Source of the DNA: Zeaxanthinibacter sp. PT1
Lineage (GTDB): Bacteria; Bacteroidota; Bacteroidia; Flavobacteriales; Flavobacteriaceae
DNA length: 64,000 nucleotides
NCBI RefSeq assembly: GCF_028464225.1
Contig: NZ_JAQPCN010000006.1
Span: 83,715 to 147,714, forward strand
Direction: 5' to 3'
This document shows, piece after piece, positions 53,979 through 63,497 of this stretch (position 1 is the stretch's first letter; each line of letters starts with the position of its first letter). The position numbers were made by a program, and so were the translations under genes. The notes beneath the pieces were generated by a model, which was not told the origin of the DNA, made no database searches, and saw nothing but the letters and a program-made list of their open reading frames with translations.

Positions 53979-55211
53979 TTAGATGAGCTGCTTCAGCGCA
54001 ATTTCAAAGGCCGTGGCACTCAAATCAGTTTTTGACGCATTTTGTTTAAATATATTCAAAATTGCTTTTCTAATGGTATCAGAAGTGTCATTAAATATTA
54101 ATTCATCCTCCATAGGCACTCTTTTCTCCATAAAATAAGCAAATACCCGGGCCATACCGCAATTGGATATAAAATCAGGGATCAGGCTAACTCGCTTGTC
54201 CGTAAATTCCATTATGGGTCCGAAGAAGATCTCTTTATCTGCGAAGGGAACATTCGCCCCGCAGGATATGACCTCCAAACCAGATTCTATCATCGTCGTG
54301 ATCTGCTCTTTGGTGATTAAACGGGATGCTGCGCAGGGAGCAAAGATTTCTGTCTGCACCTTCCATATCCTATCGTTTATTTCATCAAAAGGAATCATTT
54401 GGTCGGGATCGGCAATAAGCGTATTTCCTTTTTTATTCAGGAAAAAGTCCTTGATCTCATCAAAAGTATACCCTTCTTCGTTGATCACTCCGCCATCACG
54501 ATCAATAATGCCCACGACTTTAGCACCCATTTGGGCCAGGTAATACGCAGCTGCGGCTCCAACATTTCCAAAACCTTGTACCACTGCTCGTTTTCCTACA
54601 ACAGTTCCGCCGTAAATATCATAATAATGTTTTACCGCTTCGGCAACACCAAAACCGGTAATCATGTCTGCAACGGTGTACTTCCTGCGAACATCCGGGG
54701 TATATTCATTGTTTTCTAAGACTTTGATAACTCCCAAGCGCAACTGACCAATCCTATTGATCTTATCTGCTTCATTAGGCTTAAAATGCCCATTAAAGAC
54801 ACCTTCCTGGGGATGCCAGACTCCTGCTTCCTCTGTAATTGGAATAACCTCATGAATCTCGTCCACGTTAAGATCCCCCCCGGTGCCATAATAACTTTTG
54901 AGTATAGGAGCTACCGCATTATACCAGCGCTCTAGCACGCCACGCTTACGAGGGTCGTTAGGATTGAAATTAATTCCTGACTTAGCACCACCGATAGCTG
55001 GTCCGGAAACTGTGAATTTGACTTCCATGGTTTTAGCCAGCGAGAGAACCTCGTTCATATCAAGACCTTCTCGCATACGAGTTCCTCCACCTGCAGCACC
55101 ACCTCTAAGAGAATTAATGACTGTCCACCCTTCTGCCTCTGTCTCCGGATCTTTCCAGTTGAAAACTATTTCTGGTGGTTTATTCTCATATTTCTGCAGT
55201 AAATCCTTCAT
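53979..55211 (-). CDS. Glu/Leu/Phe/Val dehydrogenase family protein
   Basis: The 410-residue protein has the substrate-binding segment with catalytic Lys in GGAKSGINFNP, the catalytic Asp region GTGGDLNVDEIHEV, and the dinucleotide loop QGFGNVGAAAA. It reversibly deaminates an amino acid, most likely glutamate or a branched-chain one; the substrate cannot be fixed by inspection. Length fits the hexameric/octameric NAD class. It lies in front of nhaD. Confidence 0.9.
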   Translation of the reverse strand: MKDLLQKYENKPPEIVFNWKDPETEAEGWTVINSLRGGAAGGGTRMREGLDMNEVLSLAKTMEVKFTVSGPAIGGAKSGINFNPNDPRKRGVLERWYNAVAPILKSYYGTGGDLNVDEIHEVIPITEEAGVWHPQEGVFNGHFKPNEADKINRIGQLRLGVIKVLENNEYTPDVRRKYTVADMITGFGVAEAVKHYYDIYGGTVVGKRAVVQGFGNVGAAAAYYLAQMGAKVVGIIDRDGGVINEEGYTFDEIKDFFLNKKGNTLIADPDQMIPFDEINDRIWKVQTEIFAPCAASRLITKEQITTMIESGLEVISCGANVPFADKEIFFGPIMEFTDKRVSLIPDFISNCGMARVFAYFMEKRVPMEDELIFNDTSDTIRKAILNIFKQNASKTDLSATAFEIALKQLI

Positions 55212-55416
55212 GCTATCGTATTATCAGATTTGATTTTTATTCCTTGAAAATAGGCTAATAAGCCATTTATTTTTTGATCAACAACGGCCTCTCCGGCCAA
55301 TACAGGCAAATATAAAAATAATGCGATGCTATTAAAGAATTTCATCCAGGATAAAGATTACAACTTCATGATCATGGAAAGGCTGATTAGAAATTCGTAA
55401 AAGATCTTGGATGCCA

Positions 55417-55447
55417 TTGAATATCTTATAACATAGCTTTATATTTG
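55417..55447 (+). promoter_or_regulatory. Bacteroidota-type promoter of the acyl-CoA dehydrogenase
   Basis: TTG at 55417-55419 and TATATTTG at 55440-55447 are separated by 20 bases. The ATG at 55483 leaves a leader of about 30 bases. Confidence 0.65.
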
Positions 55448-55482
55448 TCAGGCTTTTTTATCAATATCTTAATTGAACAAAC

Positions 55483-56625
55483 ATGAACTTTGAATTGACG
55501 GAAGAACAGCAGATGATCAGGCAGGCTGCCAGGGATTTTGCGAAAACCGAATTATTGCCCGGCGTAATTGAACGGGATGAAAAGCAGCAGTTCCCTAAAG
55601 AATTGCTGAACAAAATGGGGCAGGCCGGTTTCATGGGCATGATGGTTTCTCCGGAATACGGGGGAAGCGGATTGGATACCCTATCCTATGTCCTGACCAT
55701 GGAAGAGCTTTCAAAGATCGACGCTTCCGCATCCGTTATCGTCTCAGTGAATAATTCATTGGTCTGTTGGGGACTAGAGACTTATGGTACCGAAGAACAA
55801 AAGAAAAAGCACCTGTCAAGACTTGCAAGCGGGGAAATCATAGGAGCTTTTTGTCTATCTGAACCCGAAGCCGGAAGTGATGCAACCTCCCAGAAAACTA
55901 CTGCAATTGACAAGGGAGATCATTATGTTCTGAATGGTACAAAGAACTGGATCACCAATGGTGCTTCTGCCGATGTATTCCTGGTTATTGCCCAAACAGA
56001 CAGGGAAAAAGGTCATAAGGGAATTAATGCCCTGATCGTGGAAAAAGGTTTGGAAGGATTTGAACTGGGCCCTAAAGAAAATAAGCTAGGGATCAGGGGT
56101 AGTGACACTCATTCACTCCTTTTCAACGATGTCAAAGTTCCGAAGGAAAACAGGATAGGCGAAGACGGATTTGGCTTTAAATTCGCTATGAAAACTCTTT
56201 CTGGAGGCAGGATAGGAATTGCAGCACAGGCCCTTGGCATCGCTGCTGGAGCATACGAATTAGCTTTAAAGTATTCCCAGGAGCGAAAAGCATTTGGTAC
56301 CGAGATCTGCAACCACCAGGCTATAGCCTTTAAATTAGCGGACATGCATACTGATATACAAGCGGCAAGATTATTGGTATACCAGGCGGCATGCGATAAG
56401 GACGAAAAACGCAATTACGACATGTCTGGCGCTATGGCCAAATTATATGCTTCCAAGGTAGCGATGGAAACCACCGTTGAAGCGGTACAGGTATTTGGCG
56501 GAAATGGATTCGTAAAAGAATACCACGTGGAAAGATTAATGCGAGATGCCAAGATCACCCAGATTTATGAAGGGACTTCAGAAATTCAAAAAATTGTTAT
56601 TTCAAGAGGGATTTTGGATCGCTAA
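55483..56625 (+). CDS. Acyl-CoA dehydrogenase
   Basis: The 380-residue protein shows the family signatures AFCLSEPEAGSDA for flavin binding, WITNGASADVFLV, and the catalytic Glu363 in IYEGTSEIQ. The form with Glu at this C-terminal position is the short/medium-chain (butyryl-type) group. It oxidises acyl-CoA to enoyl-CoA with FAD, passing electrons to ETF. It has its own promoter and terminator, so it is monocistronic. Confidence 0.95.
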   Translation: MNFELTEEQQMIRQAARDFAKTELLPGVIERDEKQQFPKELLNKMGQAGFMGMMVSPEYGGSGLDTLSYVLTMEELSKIDASASVIVSVNNSLVCWGLETYGTEEQKKKHLSRLASGEIIGAFCLSEPEAGSDATSQKTTAIDKGDHYVLNGTKNWITNGASADVFLVIAQTDREKGHKGINALIVEKGLEGFELGPKENKLGIRGSDTHSLLFNDVKVPKENRIGEDGFGFKFAMKTLSGGRIGIAAQALGIAAGAYELALKYSQERKAFGTEICNHQAIAFKLADMHTDIQAARLLVYQAACDKDEKRNYDMSGAMAKLYASKVAMETTVEAVQVFGGNGFVKEYHVERLMRDAKITQIYEGTSEIQKIVISRGILDR

Positions 56626-56650
56626 TACGACATATTTATATATACTTAGA

Positions 56651-56680
56651 AAACACCTCCTTTTTAAAGGGGGTGTTTTA
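56651..56680 (+). terminator. Intrinsic terminator after the acyl-CoA dehydrogenase
   Basis: AAACACCTCC pairs with GGGGGTGTTT (one G-T pair) around a 10-base loop and ends in T residues, 25 bases past the stop. Confidence 0.8.
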
Positions 56681-56954
56681 GTTTAAAACAGTGATTTTAA
56701 GACTTAAAATCTATTTTATTAGGGGTCAAACCCTCATAATTTTAATTTTTTGAATTATTATTCGGCATTTACCACCCCCACACACCTTTGCCGATTACGG
56801 GAATTATCAATATGCTAATTTGAGCCTTGCCATTCTTGTGTATTGAGAAATATTTAACCTTTAATTCCAATACCTGCATTTTTTCCACACTTCTGACCAA
56901 TTACCCTACTAATTGTCAACTATATAGGTATTTTAGTTCAAATATCTTAACGCA
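56681..56954 (+). other. gltB upstream region
   Basis: AT-rich leader with no gene. A TAGGTATTTTAG stretch at about 56926-56937 is only a partial match to the -7 consensus. I found no riboswitch-like structure by eye. Confidence 0.5.
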
Positions 56955-59900
56955 ATGGCTTTAAAGAAACAAGGGTTATACCTGCCGGAATTTGAACATG
57001 ATAACTGTGGTGCCGGGTTCATCTGTAGTTTAAAAGGAAAGAAATCTAATACAATCATCCACAAGGCCCTGGAGATCCTTGTTAAACTGGAACACAGGGG
57101 CGCTGTGAGCGCAGATGGCCGCACCGGCGACGGGGCCGGGATACTCATTGATATCCCCCATGAATATTTTACAGAAGTCTGTGATTTTAAGCTGCCTGAA
57201 CCAGGGCAGTATGCGGTGGCAAATACCTTCCTTCCGCAAAAAGAAAATCAACGAAACTTTTGCATAGACATTTTTGAAAAAGAAATAAAAAAGCAGGGAT
57301 TGCAACTGCTAGGCTGGCGAAATGCCCCTGTCAACAAAAGTATTCCCGGGGCAATGGCTATAGAGACAGAGCCCTTCATAAAACAGGTCTTTATCGGTAA
57401 GTCTGAAGATCAAAGCGAATTTGATTTTAACCTAAAACTGTTTAGCGCAAGGAAAATCAGTGAACATAAGATCCTGAATTCAAGACTTTCAGAAGCAGGT
57501 TTTTTCTATTTACCAAGCCTTTCTACCCGCATCATTATATATAAAGGTCTGCTGATGCCGGAGGACATTAATCGCTATTACGAGGATCTTGTAGACCCCA
57601 GGGTGGTTACCAGGCTTGCCTTGGTACACCAGCGATTCTCGACCAATACATTCCCAACCTGGGACCTCGCACAGCCCTTCCGTTACATGTGTCACAATGG
57701 TGAAATTAACACCCTGAGAGGAAATGTTTCCAGGATGCGTTCGCGTGAAGAACTACTAGAAAGCGATCTTTTCGGGGAAGACATTAAAAAGATCATCCCG
57801 GTAGTACTACCGGGAAAATCTGACTCGGCCAGCCTTGATATGGTGGTCGAATTACTATTGATGACCGGGAGATCGTTGCCAGAGGTGATGATGATGTTAG
57901 TTCCCGAGGCATGGGAAAAAAACCCTGACATGTCCGAGGCCAAGCGTGCCTTTTACGAGTTTAATTCCTGCCTTATGGAGCCCTGGGATGGACCTGCTTC
58001 CATACCTTTTACCGATGGGAATTACATCGGGGCAGTGCTGGATAGAAATGGATTGAGACCTTCAAGATATTCCGTAACTAAAGACGGGTATGTGATCATG
58101 TCTTCAGAAACCGGTGTACTGGATATTGCGCCTGAAAATATTGAAATGCATGGTCGACTTGAGCCAGGTAAGATGTTCCTGGTTAATATGGAAGAAGGCC
58201 GGATCGTTAATGATGAAGAGATCAAGGAAGAAATAGCACAACGCTTTCCCTATAAGAAATGGTTAGATAAAAACCTTATCCACCTCAAAGATATCCCCTA
58301 TACTGATTGCCCTTTATTCCTTGGCGAAGCTCCATTAGAACAACGGAAAGCAGCTTTTGGATACACTTTAGAAGATATTAACACAATCATATTGCCGATG
58401 GCCAAAACCGCTAAGGAACCTATTGGTTCCATGGGCTCTGATACTCCTATAGCGGTACTTTCCGAAAGACCTCAATTGCTCTACAACTATTTTAAACAAC
58501 TTTTTGCGCAAGTTACCAACCCTCCTCTTGATGGAATCCGTGAAGAGCTGATCACAGACATCAGTCTTACCCTAGGCAGTGATCACAATATATTTGAGTT
58601 TTCGGATAAACATTGCCAGAAGCTCAAGATTCAGAATCCCGTCATCTCTAAGGAAGACCAGGATAAAATAAAAAACTATGATTCCAGTCCATTTTATAAA
58701 GTGGTTTCCATCCCCATGCTCTACCAAGTAGCTAAAGGGCACAATGGATTGGAGGAAGGATTAAATATCATGCTCTCTGAAGCTGAAAAAGCCATTGAAA
58801 AGGGAGCAAACATCCTGATCCTATCCGACAGGAATGTTGATGAGGACAACGCCCCTATACCTGCCGTTTTAGGGTGTTCCTTTGTCAGTAACGGACTTCA
58901 AAAACTTCGTAAGCGATCTAAAGTGAGCCTTATCATCGAGTCTGCAGAACCAAGGGAAGTACACCATTTTGCCTTACTCTTCGGATTTGGCGCAAGTGCT
59001 ATTAATCCTTACCTCGTGAATGAGATTATAGGGGAACAGATCAAAGAACAGGATATCACAGAATTCGAGTTTGAGGAAGCCGTCAAAAATTATAACAAGG
59101 CTATTGGAAAAGGAATCCTGAAGGTCATGAACAAAATCGGTATCTCTACCTTGAACTCCTATCGCGGGTCCCAGCTATTTGAGTGTATAGGTTTAAATAC
59201 CCAGGTAGTCGACAAATATTTCCCAAATACTCCCACCCGTATACAGGGGATCGGTTTATACGAGATTGAAAAAGAAATTGCCAAAAGACATCATAAAGCA
59301 TTTAAAAAATCAAAGATCGCCTCTGAACTAGATCTTGAGATCGGTGGGGAATACCGCTGGAGACGTGATGGTGAAAAGCATATGTTCAACCCGCTGTCTG
59401 TAGCCAAACTTCAAAAGGCCGTCCGTAATAACGAGCCTGATACCTATAAGGAATTTGCAGAGATGGTGAATGAACAATCCAGGAACCTTATGACCATACG
59501 CGGCTTATTTGAATTCTCGAATTTTGACCCCATCCCGCTTGATCAGGTTGAGCCGTGGACCGAGATTGTAAAACGATTTAAGACCGGGGCCATGTCTTAT
59601 GGATCTATCAGTAAAGAAGCCCATGAGAACCTGGCTATTGCTATGAACAGGATTGGTGGTAAAAGTAATTCAGGTGAAGGAGGAGAGGATGCAGAACGAT
59701 TTTATAAGAACCAGACTGGTGACTGGAAAAACAGTGCGATCAAGCAGGTAGCATCAGGTCGTTTTGGTGTGACCTCAGATTATTTAACCAATGCGAGTGA
59801 GATTCAAATTAAAATGGCCCAGGGAGCTAAGCCCGGGGAAGGAGGACAGTTACCCGGCCCAAAGGTAAATCCTTCAATTGCAAAGACCCGAAATTCTACA

Positions 59901-61460
59901 CCATACGTGGGGCTTATTTCACCCCCACCCCATCATGATATTTATTCTATTGAAGATCTCTCCCAATTAATCTATGATCTGAAGTCCGCTAATCGTGAGG
60001 CCAGGATCAACGTTAAACTGGTATCTGAAGTAGGTGTAGGCACTGTTGCTGCCGGAGTTTCCAAAGCAAAGGCAGATGTCATCCTTATATCAGGATTTGA
60101 TGGTGGAACCGGGGCTTCTCCCCTCACCTCTTTAAAACATGCAGGCTTGCCCTGGGAGCTAGGTATTGCGGAAGCACAACAGACCCTGGTACTCAATGAC
60201 CTGAGAAACCGTATCAGGCTGGAATGTGATGGCCAGTTAAAAACTGGCCGTGACGTAGCTATTGCTTGTTTACTGGGGGCAGAAGAATTTGGCTTTGCCA
60301 CTGCTCCACTTGTTGCATCTGGTTGTATTATGATGCGGGTCTGCCACTTAAACACCTGCCCTGTCGGCATCGCGACCCAGAACCCGGAGCTCAGGAAGAA
60401 ATTTGAAGGTAAACCGGAGCATGTGGTTAATTATATGTATTTCATAGCGGAGGAGCTAAGAGAGATTATGGCCTCGCTGGGTTTCCGGACCGTGGATGAA
60501 ATGGTAGGCCAGGTACAAAAGCTGGACAGGAATAAGGCGATTGAACATTATAAAGCCAACGGGATCGATCTCAGCCCGATCCTATACCAACCGCCAGTTC
60601 CGGAAGGGACTAAATTATATAACACTCAACCCCAACTACATCATATAAACGAGTCGATCGAATTTAAGATCATAGAAAAAGCACACCCTGCTTTATTCCG
60701 AAAGGAAAAAACGCAGTTACATTTCCCAATTCATAACACAGACAGAGCGGTAGGAGCGATTATCAGTAACGAAATCTCTAAGATTTATGGAGCTGAGGGC
60801 TTACCGGAAAACACCCTTAAAATTCAGTTCAACGGCTCGGCCGGCCAAAGTTTCGGTGCTTTTGCGACCAAAGGATTGACAATGGTGGTAAGCGGCAATA
60901 CAAACGATTATATGGGGAAAGGACTGTCCGGAGCAAAATTGATCATTCGGGTTCCTGATAAATCCACCTTGCAACCCGAAAACAATGTCATTATCGGCAA
61001 TGTTGCGCTTTATGGTGCAACATCCGGAGAAGCTTACATCAATGGAAAGGCCGGGGAGCGATTCTGTGTTCGGAATTCCGGAGCTAAAGCCGTGGTGGAG
61101 GGAATCGGGGATCACGGTTGCGAATATATGACTGGTGGTGTCGCCGTAATTCTCGGCAAAGTAGGCAGGAATTTCGGGGCTGGAATGAGCGGTGGAATTG
61201 CCTATGTCCTGGATGAGGACTACACTTTTGAAAAGCAGTGTAACAAGGAGGCACTTAACCTGCTTAAGATAGATGAAGATGAAGATATTGCAACACTGAG
61301 GCAATTGATAGAGAATCATTACAACGCCACTCTGAGCCCAAAAGCACAGCATATTCTGGAGCGCTGGGATGAATACCTTCCTAAGTTTATAAAGGTATTC
61401 CCGGAGGAATATAAGCAGGCTTTGATACGACTAGAAAAGGAAAAATTAGCATTGACATAA
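56955..61460 (+). CDS. gltB: Glutamate synthase large subunit
   Basis: The 1501-residue protein has a short propeptide and then the glutaminase nucleophile Cys18 in EHDNCGAGF. A central domain and an FMN-binding synthase domain follow, with GGKSNSGEGGEDA, SGFDGGTGASPL and, at about residues 1124-1135, the 3Fe-4S cysteines in GCIMMRVCHLNTCPVG. The C-terminal beta-helix (GNVALYGATSGEAYING) is complete. It makes two glutamates from glutamine and 2-oxoglutarate together with GltD, encoded 8 bases downstream. Confidence 0.97.
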   Translation: MALKKQGLYLPEFEHDNCGAGFICSLKGKKSNTIIHKALEILVKLEHRGAVSADGRTGDGAGILIDIPHEYFTEVCDFKLPEPGQYAVANTFLPQKENQRNFCIDIFEKEIKKQGLQLLGWRNAPVNKSIPGAMAIETEPFIKQVFIGKSEDQSEFDFNLKLFSARKISEHKILNSRLSEAGFFYLPSLSTRIIIYKGLLMPEDINRYYEDLVDPRVVTRLALVHQRFSTNTFPTWDLAQPFRYMCHNGEINTLRGNVSRMRSREELLESDLFGEDIKKIIPVVLPGKSDSASLDMVVELLLMTGRSLPEVMMMLVPEAWEKNPDMSEAKRAFYEFNSCLMEPWDGPASIPFTDGNYIGAVLDRNGLRPSRYSVTKDGYVIMSSETGVLDIAPENIEMHGRLEPGKMFLVNMEEGRIVNDEEIKEEIAQRFPYKKWLDKNLIHLKDIPYTDCPLFLGEAPLEQRKAAFGYTLEDINTIILPMAKTAKEPIGSMGSDTPIAVLSERPQLLYNYFKQLFAQVTNPPLDGIREELITDISLTLGSDHNIFEFSDKHCQKLKIQNPVISKEDQDKIKNYDSSPFYKVVSIPMLYQVAKGHNGLEEGLNIMLSEAEKAIEKGANILILSDRNVDEDNAPIPAVLGCSFVSNGLQKLRKRSKVSLIIESAEPREVHHFALLFGFGASAINPYLVNEIIGEQIKEQDITEFEFEEAVKNYNKAIGKGILKVMNKIGISTLNSYRGSQLFECIGLNTQVVDKYFPNTPTRIQGIGLYEIEKEIAKRHHKAFKKSKIASELDLEIGGEYRWRRDGEKHMFNPLSVAKLQKAVRNNEPDTYKEFAEMVNEQSRNLMTIRGLFEFSNFDPIPLDQVEPWTEIVKRFKTGAMSYGSISKEAHENLAIAMNRIGGKSNSGEGGEDAERFYKNQTGDWKNSAIKQVASGRFGVTSDYLTNASEIQIKMAQGAKPGEGGQLPGPKVNPSIAKTRNSTPYVGLISPPPHHDIYSIEDLSQLIYDLKSANREARINVKLVSEVGVGTVAAGVSKAKADVILISGFDGGTGASPLTSLKHAGLPWELGIAEAQQTLVLNDLRNRIRLECDGQLKTGRDVAIACLLGAEEFGFATAPLVASGCIMMRVCHLNTCPVGIATQNPELRKKFEGKPEHVVNYMYFIAEELREIMASLGFRTVDEMVGQVQKLDRNKAIEHYKANGIDLSPILYQPPVPEGTKLYNTQPQLHHINESIEFKIIEKAHPALFRKEKTQLHFPIHNTDRAVGAIISNEISKIYGAEGLPENTLKIQFNGSAGQSFGAFATKGLTMVVSGNTNDYMGKGLSGAKLIIRVPDKSTLQPENNVIIGNVALYGATSGEAYINGKAGERFCVRNSGAKAVVEGIGDHGCEYMTGGVAVILGKVGRNFGAGMSGGIAYVLDEDYTFEKQCNKEALNLLKIDEDEDIATLRQLIENHYNATLSPKAQHILERWDEYLPKFIKVFPEEYKQALIRLEKEKLALT

Positions 61461-61468
61461 TCGAAGAT

Positions 61469-62935
61469 ATGGGAAAGATAACTGGATTTTTGGAATTCGA
61501 TCGAAAAGTAGAGAAATACGCACCGGTAAAGGAACGAGTGACACATTTTAAGGAATTCACGATTCCTTTAAAAGAAGATGAACTTAAAAAGCAAGGAGCG
61601 CGATGCATGGACTGTGGTATTCCTTTTTGTCACAGCGGATGCCCCCTGGGCAACTTGATACCGGACTTTAACGATGCTGTATACCGCGGCAAATGGAAAA
61701 AGGCATCAGAAATACTGCATGCTACTAATAATTTCCCGGAATTCACGGGGCGATTATGTCCGGCGCCATGTGAAGAAGCCTGTGTACTCGGAATTAACGA
61801 GGACCCGGTATCTATAGAAAATATTGAAAAAAATATCGCAGAAACAGCATTTGAGAAGGGTTGGATAGAAGCCCGTCCTCCTGCTGAAAGGACGGGAAAG
61901 AAAATTGCAGTTGTAGGATCAGGCCCATCGGGCCTCGCCGCCGCACAACAACTTAACCGTGCAGGACATTTGGTTACTGTTTTTGAAAGAGATGAAAAGC
62001 CCGGAGGTTTATTACGATATGGAATCCCGGATTTTAAGATGGAGAAGAAGGTAATAGACCGTCGACTGCAGCAGATGGAAGAAGAGGGAATTACATTTGA
62101 GTGTAACACCCATATCGGGAAAGATAAAAAAGCGAGTGATCTCCAATCAGAGTTTGATGCCATTGTTTTATGTGGAGGCTCTACGGTACGTCGGAATTTG
62201 CCTATAGAAGGAGCTGAATTAAACGGTGTTGTGCAAGCCATGGATTTCTTAGCCCAGAATAACAGAAGAGTTGCAGGGGCCAAAGAACCGTCGGATCCTA
62301 TTCTAGCAGAAGGGAAGAATGTTATAGTAATCGGTGGCGGAGATACTGGTTCGGATTGTATCGGTACTTCTTTTAGGCAGGGTGCTAAATCGGTGAGTAA
62401 TTTTGAAATTTTGAGTAAGGCCACCCCAGAGCGCCCGGCAGATCAGCCATGGCCTTTCTGGCCCATGAGGCTAAGAACCAGCTCGTCTCATAAGGAAGGC
62501 GCTGAACGGTTTTTTAGTATCGCCACAAAGAAGTTCGTTGGAGACAAAAATGGGAATCTCAAATCGCTGATCACAGCGGATGTTGTTTGGGAAAAAGAAG
62601 ATGGGAAAAGACCGGTCTTAAAGGAACTTCCAGGAACAGAAAAAGAATGGCCTTGCGAACTTGCGCTTCTTGCTTTGGGATTTACCGGGTCAGAAATGAC
62701 CATTGCGGAGCAACTGGGACTAGAAGCAGATCCCAGGACAAACATCAAGGCTTCGGCAAAAGACTACCAGACCAACGTGCCTGGTGTATTTGTGGCCGGG
62801 GATCAACGTAGGGGACAATCCTTGATTGTATGGGCTATTTCCGAAGGCAGGCAGGCCGCCCATCATGTCGATCGTTATTTAATGGGGAGTTCAGAATTAC
62901 CCTTAAAAGGAGAAGGTGATCTGCCCCGAGTCTAA
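61469..62935 (+). CDS. gltD: Glutamate synthase small subunit
   Basis: The 488-residue protein has the N-terminal iron-sulfur cysteines C46, C49, C54, C58 and C97, C101, C105 (CMDCGIPFCHSGC and CPAPCEEAC), an FAD loop VVGSGPSGLAA at about 148-158 and an NADPH loop GGGDTGSDCIG. It supplies electrons from NADPH to GltB. It shares the gltB operon and is followed by a weak hairpin terminator. Confidence 0.97.
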   Translation: MGKITGFLEFDRKVEKYAPVKERVTHFKEFTIPLKEDELKKQGARCMDCGIPFCHSGCPLGNLIPDFNDAVYRGKWKKASEILHATNNFPEFTGRLCPAPCEEACVLGINEDPVSIENIEKNIAETAFEKGWIEARPPAERTGKKIAVVGSGPSGLAAAQQLNRAGHLVTVFERDEKPGGLLRYGIPDFKMEKKVIDRRLQQMEEEGITFECNTHIGKDKKASDLQSEFDAIVLCGGSTVRRNLPIEGAELNGVVQAMDFLAQNNRRVAGAKEPSDPILAEGKNVIVIGGGDTGSDCIGTSFRQGAKSVSNFEILSKATPERPADQPWPFWPMRLRTSSSHKEGAERFFSIATKKFVGDKNGNLKSLITADVVWEKEDGKRPVLKELPGTEKEWPCELALLALGFTGSEMTIAEQLGLEADPRTNIKASAKDYQTNVPGVFVAGDQRRGQSLIVWAISEGRQAAHHVDRYLMGSSELPLKGEGDLPRV

Positions 62936-62957
62936 TTTAAAAATAGAAAACATGTAA

Positions 62958-62979
62958 AAGCCCCGGAATTCCGGGGCTT
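62958..62979 (+). terminator. Hairpin terminator after gltD
   Basis: AAGCCCCGG and CCGGGGCTT form a perfect palindromic stem around AATT, 22 bases past the stop. The T run after it is weak, so it may act in both directions or need help. Confidence 0.65.
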
Positions 62980-63234
62980 CATAATTCCCGGCATTGGGGA
63001 CTACCGGGGTTTCGTCAAAAACTGTTTGGATGTTACAAAAGTGATGCCAATTTAGGTCTTTTGAGATCGTAATGAGTTAAAATTCAGTTAGTCAAATTGA
63101 ACATTATCTTCAATAGTCTGTCTTAACCCTGTTTTCCTAGACATTTTTTATTTCATAAGGCCTGTTTTCTAAGCGGTGTTCCCTTTTTATACAATTAGGG
63201 TAAAACTGTGTGAATCTGTTTAGCCATCCTGTAT

Positions 63235-63486
63235 TTAAACTAGGAAGCTAGCTTTGATCGGGTCATGGGTGAGACATCGAAAAGCGTAATACTCCCGGCT
63301 GTTGTTTTTGGAGATATAGGTTTTGGAGTAGACTCTATATGATAGGTAATATTTACGATTAATGTTAATCACCAAGATAATAAAGTAGGGACTACCCTGA
63401 ACTCCATTTCTCAACAAGATTGGGACAGTGGCCGTCTTGATAATATGAGGCAAGTTTGGGGGATTTATAATCCCACCCCGGTTTTA
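63235..63486 (-). pseudogene. Possible remnant of an integrase N-terminal arm domain
   Basis: An open minus-strand frame of about 80 codons includes TATVPILLRNGVQGSPYFI and VININRKYYLSYRVY, a pattern that loosely resembles the arm-type DNA-binding N-terminus of Bacteroidota tyrosine recombinases (ATVxILLR..., VNGKR...). No catalytic domain follows within the window. The resemblance is weak and could be chance. The rest of the region from 62980 to 63234 holds no recognisable gene. Confidence 0.2.
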
Positions 63487-63497
63487 AGTTAGTTTAG

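Noticed and set aside
61630..62424. A minus-strand frame of 264 codons
   Set aside because: It is antisense to gltD, which has complete cofactor motifs.
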